Shown: positions 1 to 7,317 of the stretch, in pieces | How positions within the stretch are numbered: position 1 is the stretch's first letter | Layout of the letters: every line of letters begins with the position of its first letter | Origin: Mucilaginibacter sp. | Lineage (GTDB): Bacteria > Bacteroidota > Bacteroidia > Sphingobacteriales > Sphingobacteriaceae | Direction: 5' to 3' | NCBI GenBank assembly: GCA_031292485.1 | Contig: JARLHA010000034.1 | Location: 1-64,000 of the forward strand | DNA: 64,000 bases | Position numbers and translations under genes: made by a program | The notes under the pieces: generated by a model | Seen by the model: the letters and a program-made list of their open reading frames with translations, nothing else | What the model was told of the DNA's origin: nothing | Databases searched by the model: none

Positions 1-893
1 GTAAAAAAGGTTAAGTGTTTGCGGTGGGCCTTCATATCGATCCACCAGTACGAAAGCGCTAAAAACCATAAACACCAGCCTAAGGATGCCAGGGTAAATG
101 AGCTGGTCGCGATCCGTTTGATAATGGGCGTAATGCCAAATTCATCCAAACCCAAACCGATAACGAGGCAAATCAATCCCCATAAAAGCAAAGTCCGGAG
201 CTTGTTGTTCCCGTTCAGCAACATTTTACCTACCAGCGCGCCGGCAATGGTATGTACAGCGGTAGGGATACAGTTAATAGCCACCCAACCGCCTTTGTTT
301 ATTTTGTGCATCAATATAGTATCGATATAGTTGCCAAAATTATGCTGATCCGTAAACGGCATATTAAAACCGGGGACATTTGTAAACCTGTACAAAACTT
401 CCGTAAGCAATAACAACCCGATGCATACCCCTATCTGCGCCATATTGCTCCACCGGAAAATGAGGAATGCAACCAGCGTGGTAAATGATAATTGGGTAAG
501 CACATCCCAAAGTTCAAAGCTTAACCCTTTCGGCCGTACCGCATAATCAAACACGCCCCAAAAGAATAGTAATGCACAGCGTCTTAATGTTTTTTTGAAG
601 GATTGCCCCCATGTTACACCATTTGCCCATTGTTTATTGAGCGAATAAGCCATGGATACACCGGCCATAAACATAAATGCCGGTTGTACCAGGTCCCAAA
701 AGTGAAGACCATGCCATGGGTGATGGGTAAACTGGATGATGAAATGGTTAAAAGGCGTTCCCTGCGAATGGTTAAATAAATAATCATAGATGCCGGTAGA
801 TTCGATGGCGAGCAGCACCATGATAAAACCACGCAAAAAATCAAGTGAAAGTAAGCGCCCGGCTGCGGGTGCTGATGTTTGGGCTGACGGCAT
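1..893 (-). CDS. Membrane acyltransferase, heparan-alpha-glucosaminide N-acetyltransferase-like (3' end outside window)
   Basis: The minus-strand frame stays open from the ATG at 893 to the left edge, giving about 297 residues with no stop, so the C-terminus is missing. The N-terminus has the motif RLLSLDFLRGFIMVLLAIE followed by many hydrophobic segments. The RxxSLDxLRG opening is typical of the COG4299/DUF5009 acyltransferase family, multi-pass inner-membrane proteins that transfer acyl groups to sugars; full members are usually about 370-400 residues. The substrate cannot be told from sequence. It is divergent from the toxin-antitoxin genes on its right, with a 137-bp gap. The family call is fairly secure and the reaction is inferred. 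Confidence 0.8.
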   Translation of the reverse strand, partial: MPSAQTSAPAAGRLLSLDFLRGFIMVLLAIESTGIYDYLFNHSQGTPFNHFIIQFTHHPWHGLHFWDLVQPAFMFMAGVSMAYSLNKQWANGVTWGQSFKKTLRRCALLFFWGVFDYAVRPKGLSFELWDVLTQLSFTTLVAFLIFRWSNMAQIGVCIGLLLLTEVLYRFTNVPGFNMPFTDQHNFGNYIDTILMHKINKGGWVAINCIPTAVHTIAGALVGKMLLNGNNKLRTLLLWGLICLVIGLGLDEFGITPIIKRIATSSFTLASLGWCLWFLALSYWWIDMKAHRKHLTFF

Positions 894-977
894 TGTAAAC
901 GAGGCTTTAAATTTAATTCAAGGTAAGAATTAAATTTAAAACCGGCCTTATGTTTGTAACCGGGAGTAACGGTTCGA

Positions 978-1010
978 ATTGCGCTTTTTAGTCATTATTT
1001 TTTATATTTG
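978..1010 (+). promoter_or_regulatory. Candidate Bacteroidota promoter for the hicB-like gene
   Basis: TATATTTG at 1003-1010 matches the Bacteroidota -7 box TAnnTTTG. A TTG at 978-980 lies about 22 bp upstream, near where the -33 box is expected. The start codon follows 20 bp downstream at 1031. Confidence 0.45.
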
Positions 1011-1030
1011 TAGTAGAAATTTAATTAAAC

Positions 1031-1378
1031 ATGAGTAACTACATTGAAACAGACGGTGTGTCAACCGTAGAAGCTTTTGTGGAAGTACAATTAATAAAAG
1101 ATGGCGACTATATCGTTTCTTATTGCCCTGCATTAGAATTATCGTCTTTTGGTAAAGATGAAGAAGATGCTAAAGAGGGATTTGAAGAAGCTTTAAATAT
1201 TTTTATTGACGAATTACATAAACGCGGCACCCTCGAAAAAGTATTATTAAATTTAGGTTGGGGATTGCGAAAATTACCGGTTGCATCATTTGTCCCACCT
1301 GAGCAAAAATATCTGAAACCACATCCTTTAAGTGTTAAAAAAAGCTTTAACGAAAAGGTATCAATCCCGGTTTACTAA
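1031..1378 (+). CDS. HicB-like antitoxin
   Basis: This 115-residue protein has a HicB-type partial RNase H-like fold in residues 12-70: a beta strand (AFVEVQLIKDGDYIVSYCP), then ALELSSFGKDEEDAKEGFEEAL. HicB proteins bind and neutralise HicA mRNA interferases. The C-terminal 45 residues show no recognisable HTH or ribbon-helix-helix domain, so DNA binding may come from elsewhere, perhaps the HTH gene two positions downstream. The TAA stop overlaps the ATG of the next gene (TAATG), so the two are translationally coupled. The antitoxin-first order is the less common arrangement for HicAB but is known. Confidence 0.8.
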   Translation: MSNYIETDGVSTVEAFVEVQLIKDGDYIVSYCPALELSSFGKDEEDAKEGFEEALNIFIDELHKRGTLEKVLLNLGWGLRKLPVASFVPPEQKYLKPHPLSVKKSFNEKVSIPVY

Positions 1379-1635
1379 TGGGTATCAAGCAAATTGAAAC
1401 CGATTTGTTTATCGAATTCCTTATCTCGCTGGGATTAGTATATGAAAGACACAAATCAAGCCACTATACTTTTGATAACCCGCCAGGTAAACCACAGCTT
1501 GACAGACCTTTAATTGTACGAATAAAACATAAAGAAATACCAATACTGCACATCCATACTAATTTACAAACGCTGGGGATATCGCATAAGGAATTTGAAG
1601 ACTGGTTAAAGCTCCCCAAAAAGAAACGAAAATAG
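1378..1635 (+). CDS. HicA-like mRNA interferase toxin
   Basis: An 85-residue protein of HicA/YcfA size. It has the dsRBD-like layout: an N-terminal helix, then LGLVYERHKSSHYTFDNP, in which the conserved histidine follows the KSS turn and is the expected catalytic residue (His near residue 29). It ends with a basic KKKRK tail. HicA toxins cut mRNA independently of the ribosome. It overlaps the hicB-like stop by one base and is followed after 5 bp by a HigA-like gene. The central insertion (GKPQLDRPLIVRIKHKEIPI) is longer than in minimal HicA proteins. Toxin activity is inferred from family and context. Confidence 0.75.
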   Translation: MGIKQIETDLFIEFLISLGLVYERHKSSHYTFDNPPGKPQLDRPLIVRIKHKEIPILHIHTNLQTLGISHKEFEDWLKLPKKKRK

Positions 1636-1640
1636 AGCAA

Positions 1641-2024
1641 ATGAATATTCATCCACAGTGGTTTTTGATTGATAGTGAGCAGGGTTATAATGAAGCAATT
1701 GCCAGATACGAGGAAGTTAAGCGCTCGCCCAAAAATACCGATGAGCATAGAGAAAAAATGCTTTTAGTGCATTTAATTGAAATGTATGAAAACAGTCTTT
1801 GGGATTTCCCGGAAGTCGATCCCATCAAAATGATCAAGATCCGAATGGAAGATTTCGGGTACAAGCCATCTGACCTTGCAGCCGTTTAAGGCGACAAAGG
1901 CACCGTTAGCAAAGTTCTCAATTACAAACAGGCGCTGTCATTAACCATGATCCGGAAATTCAGTCAACTCTTGAGATTGCCGGTTGATGCACTCATAAAG
2001 GAGTATGCTTTAAAAACTACTTAA
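1641..2024 (+). pseudogene. HigA-like HTH antitoxin interrupted by an in-frame TAA
   Basis: The first open segment (1641-1889) codes for 82 residues ending FGYKPSDLAAV and stops at TAA 1887-1889. Reading on in the same frame gives GDKGTVSKVLNYKQALSL and continues to DALIKEYALKTT, then TAA at 2022-2024. The joined product is about 127 residues and matches COG5499/HigA-type antitoxins, in which DL-x-x-(I/L)GDKGTVS is the start of the HTH. The stop therefore sits inside the DNA-binding domain at a position usually held by a hydrophobic residue; one base change (TTA to TAA) would explain it. The gene starts 5 bp after the hicA-like stop. It could be a recent pseudogene, a read-through gene or a sequencing error. 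Confidence 0.72.
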
Positions 2025-2062
2025 CGAACTACAGCTATAACTGTTCATCCATCCAACTCACT

Positions 2063-2090
2063 ATTCACCATTCACCATTCACCATTCACC
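2063..2090. repeat. Tandem heptamer, four copies of ATTCACC
   Basis: Four exact head-to-tail copies of ATTCACC lie between the broken higA-like gene and the end of the leftward histidine kinase gene. Related words (ATTCACTTAATCAACC) occur beside the kdpD-like and kdpC genes. Confidence 0.7.
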
Positions 2091-2093
2091 TCC

Positions 2094-3809
2094 TCAATTC
2101 CCAAACCTTTTCAGCGTAAAATAAAACCGGCTGCCTTCGCCAATTTCGCTTTCAACACCAATTTTGCCTGCCTGGGCCTCAATAAAATCTTTGGCGATGG
2201 CAAGACCCAAACCTGTACCCGTTTGCTCCGTAGTGGCGCCCGGCACTTTAAAATACCTGTCGAAGATCCTCGAGAGATAGCGCTGGTCGATCCCGCGGCC
2301 ATGATCCTGTACCGAGAACTCGATCTCATCCGCCTTATAGATCTTTACTACCAGGTCAACAACAGATTTCTCATGGCTGTATTTGATGGCGTTTGATAGC
2401 AGGTTAATCAAAACCCAGGTCGTTTTGTCCAGGTCGGCCTGTACATCGGGCAAACCTTGGTCGCATTGAACATTAATGATGACCTGCTTTTGTTCGGCCG
2501 TTGTCTTCAGTGCTTTTACAGCATAATCCACGATGTTTAAAGGATGAGTTTTCCCAAAATTCAACTGCAATTTACCTGTCTCCACCTGGGCCATATCCAA
2601 CAGTTCGCCCGTTATCTGCAACAGCCTGCGGGCATCTTCTTCGATATTTTCCAGCAATTGCCTTTGTTCGGGGTTTACGGCGCCTATGCGGTCATCCTCC
2701 AGTAATTTAAGGCTCATTTTTATAGACGATATCGGTGTTTTTAATTCATGCGAAATCGTTGCGATAAAATTGGTTTTGGCATCATCCAGTTGCTGAAATT
2801 CAGTAATATTTTTAAGGATGATCACTTTCCCTATCACTTTATCATCGTTTTTTACCTCCAGCACTTCTTTTGTATAATAACTTTCGCGGCCATCGGCAAA
2901 AATTTTCATTTTATGCTGATCGTTAACCATCAGGTTACGCAGTAGATCATTTTCCTGGGAGATCTCAGGGGCCGAGCGCCCGGTAAGGTGTTTTTCAGGA
3001 ATACCGATCAATGTGCAGGCCACTTCATTGGCGAAGATAATAAACGATTTGTCATCCAGCCCGATAATAGCATCGTGCATGGAATTGATAATAGTTTCAA
3101 TCCTTTTCTTTTCAAATAATATACTGGCCAGGTTGCTATGCTCATATTCATCAAGCTTGGTCGTCATGGTATTAAAAGCCTGCCCCAGTTCGCCAAACTC
3201 ATCATTCGATTTAAAGTTGAGCTGCTGGTGGTAATTACGTTTCGAAACTTCTTTAATGCTTTCAGTTAGTTCTTTTATTGGGTTGGCAATGTATCCCGGG
3301 AAATTTACCACGAAGCTAAAAGCCACCAGGAACAGGAACGAACCCACAAAAGCCATCATCAAAGTAGCATTATTAGACGAGATGGTTGCGGCAGCATATT
3401 TGCGTTCAATGGCGGTCATGTTCAGCTGCATAATACCGTATGATAGTTGTCTGATATCGGCGTGTAAACCGCTAGCCACCGCATTGTCGGCAGTGATCTT
3501 TTTAAGCGCCTCGAACTTTGAACGTAATGCAGCCGCGAGCTCGCCTTCTCCCGGTTCGGTTATGTCATGTTCTTCGGCATACAGGTTTTTCTCAATTACC
3601 TTAATTTGCTGGCGGCTAAGCACACCGGGGCTTGCATCAATGGCTACACAAATGTATTTTGTGTATTGTACCGACACGTAATTATCCTTTAATATGTTCT
3701 TCTCGTCATCCGACAGGCGGTTAAGATAGTAGATAGACAAACCGCAGCAAATAATAGCCAGCAGGAATAAAAAGCTGATGCCGATACGGAGTTTATTTTT
3801 GATAGTCAT
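2094..3809 (-). CDS. Membrane sensor histidine kinase of the kdp locus
   Basis: This 571-residue protein has TM1 at about 8-29, an extracytoplasmic domain at 30-148, TM2 at about 150-172, HAMP at 172-225, PAS at 235-340, HisKA with phospho-accepting His354 in ISHELKTPI, and HATPase_c with N-box NLLSNAIKYS, G1 box DHGRGID and G2 box GTGLGLAIAKDF. Its ATG overlaps the stop of the KdpD-like gene (TAATG), so the two are coupled. In Proteobacteria the KdpD sensor and kinase are one polypeptide. Here the kinase half is a separate protein with its own HAMP and PAS domains instead of the four-TM DUF4118 segment. It probably phosphorylates the NtrC-type regulator at 14153-15502; that pairing is inferred. 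Confidence 0.9.
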   Translation of the reverse strand: MTIKNKLRIGISFLFLLAIICCGLSIYYLNRLSDDEKNILKDNYVSVQYTKYICVAIDASPGVLSRQQIKVIEKNLYAEEHDITEPGEGELAAALRSKFEALKKITADNAVASGLHADIRQLSYGIMQLNMTAIERKYAAATISSNNATLMMAFVGSFLFLVAFSFVVNFPGYIANPIKELTESIKEVSKRNYHQQLNFKSNDEFGELGQAFNTMTTKLDEYEHSNLASILFEKKRIETIINSMHDAIIGLDDKSFIIFANEVACTLIGIPEKHLTGRSAPEISQENDLLRNLMVNDQHKMKIFADGRESYYTKEVLEVKNDDKVIGKVIILKNITEFQQLDDAKTNFIATISHELKTPISSIKMSLKLLEDDRIGAVNPEQRQLLENIEEDARRLLQITGELLDMAQVETGKLQLNFGKTHPLNIVDYAVKALKTTAEQKQVIINVQCDQGLPDVQADLDKTTWVLINLLSNAIKYSHEKSVVDLVVKIYKADEIEFSVQDHGRGIDQRYLSRIFDRYFKVPGATTEQTGTGLGLAIAKDFIEAQAGKIGVESEIGEGSRFYFTLKRFGN

Positions 3810-4939
3810 TATGATAGTATTACAAGGTCAATATGTGTTTTTGACATTTTATTAAGCAACTGGGTAAACACGGCGGTTTTCATTACCAGCTGGTAAAATT
3901 TAAAATGAGGCTTGCCGAGGCATATTGTAGTCACGTCGTATTTTTCAGCCGTTTCCCATATCGTTTTGGCGATGTTATTACTTTTAACTTTTAGAACCTC
4001 GCCCCCCAGTTGGGTTGCTAATTTAAAGTTATTGATGAGGTGCCGCTGCGAAGCCAGGTTTATTTTATCGCTGCTTTCATTGGAAGTTTGCACATACAAC
4101 AGGAACCAGTTTGAATGGTAATATGATGCCAGCCGTGCTGTTTTGCGGATGATAATCTTTGCCGATTCTTCGTTTGTACTAATGCATGCTAAAAATATTT
4201 CGGGTCGTGCCTTGATATTTTTGGGCACTTCTGTATTTATTTTCCGTTCCACCTGGTTGGCAACCTCCCTGAGCGCCAGCTCGCGCAACTGCAGGATCCT
4301 TTCCGCCTGGAAAAAGTTATTTAATGCCTGCTGGATCTTTTTTTCATCATAAATTTTCCCTTGCTTCAGGCGGTCAACCAGCTCGTCGGCGGTAAGGTCA
4401 ATATTTACCACTTCATCAGCCATCTGCAATACCTTATCGGGTACACGCTCATTGATAGCCGCGCCTGTTATTTTTTCAACCTCCTCGTTCAGGCTTTCAA
4501 TATGCTGGATGTTAACCGCACTGATCACATTGATGCCGGCATTCAAAATATCCATTACATCCTGCCAGCGCTTTTCGTTTTTGCTGCCTTCAATATTGGT
4601 ATGGGCCAGTTCATCAACCACTACCACTTCGGGCCGCAGGTTGATGATTGCATTAAGGTCCATTTCTTCCAGCTCCTTGCCTTTGTAAAAAAGCTTGCGC
4701 CGCGGAATGATAGGCAATCCTTCTACCAGCGCCTGCGTTTCTTTACGCATGTGCGTTTCAACATAGCCGATCTTTATATCAATGCCATTGCGCAGCAAAC
4801 TACGGGCTTCCTTTAGCATCCGGTAAGTTTTACCCACACCGGCGCTCATGCCAATATAAATCTTAAACTTTCCCCGTCTCGATTTTTTGATCAGATCGAG
4901 AAAGTGCTCAACCGATTGTTCTCTATTTTCTTCGTTCAT
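3809..4939 (-). CDS. kdpD: Stand-alone KdpD N-terminal sensor (KdpD + USP domains)
   Basis: This 376-residue protein matches the cytoplasmic N-terminal half of KdpD. It has a Walker A-like GMSAGVGKT at residues 30-38, the strand VVVVDELAHTNIEGSKNEKRWQDV at about 105-128, and the conserved NVISAVNIQHIESLNEEV segment. From about residue 240 a universal-stress-protein-like domain follows (EIFLACISTNEESAKIIIRK). No transmembrane, HisKA or ATPase region is present, so it cannot signal alone and presumably passes the K+/turgor signal to the overlapping kinase gene. About 450 bp separate it from the porin gene upstream, so it may also have its own promoter. Confidence 0.9.
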   Translation of the reverse strand: MNEENREQSVEHFLDLIKKSRRGKFKIYIGMSAGVGKTYRMLKEARSLLRNGIDIKIGYVETHMRKETQALVEGLPIIPRRKLFYKGKELEEMDLNAIINLRPEVVVVDELAHTNIEGSKNEKRWQDVMDILNAGINVISAVNIQHIESLNEEVEKITGAAINERVPDKVLQMADEVVNIDLTADELVDRLKQGKIYDEKKIQQALNNFFQAERILQLRELALREVANQVERKINTEVPKNIKARPEIFLACISTNEESAKIIIRKTARLASYYHSNWFLLYVQTSNESSDKINLASQRHLINNFKLATQLGGEVLKVKSNNIAKTIWETAEKYDVTTICLGKPHFKFYQLVMKTAVFTQLLNKMSKTHIDLVILS

Positions 4940-5102
4940 TGTATTAGTTTAAGGTTGATTGGGTGAGTGGTTGATTAAGTTAAATTTTCGGATGGGTTAG
5001 CCCCAATATTATATTTTAAATATTTGCAGCAAAATTAACTCAATTTACAACCATTCACTTAATCAACTTAATCAACCATTCACCTAACCATCAAAACCTT
5101 AT

Positions 5103-5129
5103 AAAGGGGGTGCAAGCACCCCCTTTTTT
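5103..5129 (+). terminator. Strong GC hairpin with T-run
   Basis: AAAGGGGGTGC followed directly by GCACCCCCTTTTTT across a two-base loop forms a near-perfect stem. The long T-run is on the plus strand, but all flanking genes are on the minus strand, where only a short T stretch follows. It may act as an attenuator between the porin gene and the kdpD-like gene rather than a full terminator. Confidence 0.5.
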
Positions 5130-5230
5130 ACGCGAATCTCAATCAAACCAAACTATAATTAACAAACAATAATTAATTATAATAAAATAATCCGCGTTTC
5201 TCTTAAATCACAACTCAATCTATTCGTTTT

Positions 5231-5336
5231 GCCTCACCTAAACGGCGAAGCCCTCACACATCCTCTCCAAAGGAGAGGACTTAAAAGAAGAAGCGCTTAT
5301 TCCTCCCTCTCCTTTGGAGAGGGCCGGGGTGAGGCC
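5231..5336. repeat. Nested palindromic intergenic repeat
   Basis: The ends GCCTCACC (5231-5238) and GGTGAGGC (5329-5336) are exact inverse complements. Inside are two palindromes, TCCTCTCCAAAGGAGAGGA (5261-5279) and CCCTCTCCTTTGGAGAGGG (5305-5323), which can pair internally or with each other. This architecture resembles REP/BIME-type dispersed elements. No coding capacity is visible. Confidence 0.7.
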
Positions 5337-5386
5337 AACAAAACGCGCTCCCTTCATTGAGTTGATTTTATACTTAAATCCATTTT

Positions 5387-6475
5387 TTAAAACGCATAAA
5401 CAGCGGCCAAAACAAATTGTGAGGCGCCTGTTGTGTAATTGTTATTTCCATTAACAAACAGGTCGCTTTTTGACGTATTGTCAAATCTTACTTCCGGGAT
5501 CAGCGTTAACGGGCCTGCTTTAATATTAGCTGTAAAAGTGATGCCGGTTACTGATTCGCCCGGAGGCGGACCTGCTGTCATGAACGAGCCTGATTTAGTA
5601 GAGAAATATTCTCCTCTTAAACCCAGGGTTACCACTTTTGAAACGGCTAATTGGGGATATAAAGCTATGCCTGAAAAGCCTCCCGTTACACCATTGGTTG
5701 CAGAGAAATCAGCATAGTTTAAACCCAGTTTGAAAGCACTTGTAATTTGCCAGGCAGTTGTAAGGTCAAATTCTGTTCCGTAGGATGAACCGGTTACCAC
5801 GTTCAGGTAGGCTGTCCAGTTTTTTACAGGGGTTACGGTTAATTGAGCGCCAAATGTATTAACCTTTCCGCCTGACTGGTAAACATTCCAGTAATCATTA
5901 AATATACCCGCCATTAAACTCACTTTATCCGAGAAGGCGTAAGTAGCTTTTAAACCTGCATTCTGGAACGGGCCATTGGTGAATAAATAAGAAGTTGAGT
6001 AGTTAAAGTTAGCCGCCGGGCTGATCACTTCGTAACCGATAAAGGTTGACATGTAGCCGGCTGTCATGTTGAATTTATCAGTAAAGTTATACGATACATA
6101 TAAATTCTGGATATGGTAGCTGGAATAAGCGGTACCTGTTGAATTACCAACATAAGCTAATCCCGGGTCAGCATTCGGGATGGATTGCTGCTGCCCGCGC
6201 GGCCCGAAAGACAATTCACCCACAAATGATGCTTTGCCCACTGATTTCTTCAAACCAAGGTCGACCATACCGATCGAGATGGAATTTAATTCGTTTGCAA
6301 AACTGGTTGGGATATTGGGTTTTCCCGAAAAGTCGGTTTTAAAATAGGTGTCTACCGAACCGCTCAGCACTAAAGGTGCATCGCCAGTGGTTTTGATCGT
6401 GTCCTGTGCTTTCGCGGTTAAAGTAAAGCCTGCAACGGCCAGTATGAGTAATGTTATTTTTATTTTTATTTTCAT
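5387..6475 (-). CDS. Bbp2/OmpL-like outer-membrane porin in the kdp operon
   Basis: With the ATG at 6475 the protein is about 362 residues and begins with a clean signal peptide, MKIKIKITLLILAVAGFTLTAKA, cut before QDT. An upstream in-frame TTG at 6544 would add residues ahead of the signal peptide and is unlikely. The mature part starts LSGSVDTYFKTDF and consists of alternating amphipathic strands ending in an aromatic residue (LAAVYAF), as in outer-membrane barrels. The pattern fits the beta-barrel porin-2 (OmpL-like) family. It lies between kdpC and the kdpD-like gene in the same orientation. A role in letting K+ cross the outer membrane is inferred from location. Confidence 0.82.
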   Translation of the reverse strand: MKIKIKITLLILAVAGFTLTAKAQDTIKTTGDAPLVLSGSVDTYFKTDFSGKPNIPTSFANELNSISIGMVDLGLKKSVGKASFVGELSFGPRGQQQSIPNADPGLAYVGNSTGTAYSSYHIQNLYVSYNFTDKFNMTAGYMSTFIGYEVISPAANFNYSTSYLFTNGPFQNAGLKATYAFSDKVSLMAGIFNDYWNVYQSGGKVNTFGAQLTVTPVKNWTAYLNVVTGSSYGTEFDLTTAWQITSAFKLGLNYADFSATNGVTGGFSGIALYPQLAVSKVVTLGLRGEYFSTKSGSFMTAGPPPGESVTGITFTANIKAGPLTLIPEVRFDNTSKSDLFVNGNNNYTTGASQFVLAAVYAF

Positions 6476-6589
6476 TTTATATTTAAGATAGAACTTGTTA
6501 TTGCCAGGCATCCGGTTATTAACCGGGATGCCTGGCATTGGCAAAATTTGTTATTTTTTACTATTCACTTAATCAACCCAATCAACTAC

Positions 6590-7159
6590 TTACTTAAGAG
6601 TCAATTCATCCAAAGCAACGTTCATTTTTAAAACGTTTACTTTTGATGGCCCGAACAGGCCTAAAACCGGCCCTTCAGTATTATTTGCAATAATTTTCTC
6701 TACCTGTGCGGCAGGGATATTGCGCACTTTGGCAATCCTCGCTACCTGAACTTCGGCGCCTGCCGGCGACAGATTAGGATCCAAACCTGAACCTGATGAA
6801 GTAACCAGCTCGGCAGGGATATCTCCGCGTTTTACCGTTGGGTTGTGTACCATAAAAGTGTCGATACGCTTTTCAACATCTTTCAGGTAATCCGCATTTG
6901 CAGGGCCCTTGTTTGAACCAGCTGACGCATCTGCCTGGAAATTAGCCGCAGATGGGCGTGAGTAAAAGTATTGATCCTTTGTGAATTTTTGGCCGACATT
7001 GGCATAGCCAACAACGCGCCCTTTGTAGGTAACGGTTACGCCGTCACCTTGTCCCGGTGTAAATTTTCCAATGCCTGCTATTACCAGCGGATAAAGGCCT
7101 GATAACAGTACTAACAGCACAACTGTTATTTTTATTGAAGGCAATAAATACGTTTTCAT
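6590..7159 (-). CDS. kdpC: K+-transporting ATPase subunit C
   Basis: This 189-residue protein is of usual KdpC length. It has one N-terminal membrane helix (SIKITVVLLVLLSGLYPLVIAGIG), then the conserved FYSRPSAAN, SSGSGLDPNLSPAGAEVQVARIA and GLFGPSKVNVLKMNVAL blocks. KdpC is the periplasm-facing subunit that stabilises the KdpFABC complex and raises its K+ affinity. It is separated from kdpB by a 156-bp gap filled with an inverted repeat, an unusually long spacing for this operon. Confidence 0.97.
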   Translation of the reverse strand: MKTYLLPSIKITVVLLVLLSGLYPLVIAGIGKFTPGQGDGVTVTYKGRVVGYANVGQKFTKDQYFYSRPSAANFQADASAGSNKGPANADYLKDVEKRIDTFMVHNPTVKRGDIPAELVTSSGSGLDPNLSPAGAEVQVARIAKVRNIPAAQVEKIIANNTEGPVLGLFGPSKVNVLKMNVALDELTLK

Positions 7160-7166
7160 TTTTTTA

Positions 7167-7317
7167 AGATTTGAGATGTTAGATTTGAGATATGAGACAG
7201 AATTATTTCAATTTGCCCGTTCTCATTTCTTAATTCATTTAATTATTTATTTTTTTGGAGATTTTGGTTTAAGATGTGAGAACTTGTCTCACATCTCAAA
7301 TCTCATATCTCACATCT
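7167..7317. repeat. Inverted repeat filling the kdpB-kdpC gap
   Basis: The left arm (7167-7198, AGATTTGAGATGTTAGATTT onward) and the right arm (7286-7317, ending CATATCTCACATCT) are imperfect inverse complements of 32 bases around an AT-rich centre. The right arm overlaps the last bases of the kdpB stop codon. In the kdp transcript this would fold into a long hairpin between kdpB and kdpC. Confidence 0.7.

Larger units (their letters stand above)
4940..5386. other. 447-bp noncoding gap between porin and kdpD-like genes
   Basis: No supported gene lies here. The gap holds AT-rich words repeated elsewhere (CACTTAATCAACTTAATCAACC), a strong GC hairpin at 5103-5126 and a nested palindromic repeat at 5231-5336, both listed separately. 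Confidence 0.7.

Noticed and set aside
3256..3681. Plus-strand frame of 141 residues opposite the kinase
   Set aside because: It is antisense to a well-supported kinase gene, has no domain and shows the usual composition of a shadow frame. Similar antisense frames over kdpB (8397-9158) and permeases were rejected for the same reason.
6476..6544. Longer start of the porin (TTG 6544)
   Set aside because: It would bury the signal peptide that begins at ATG 6475.
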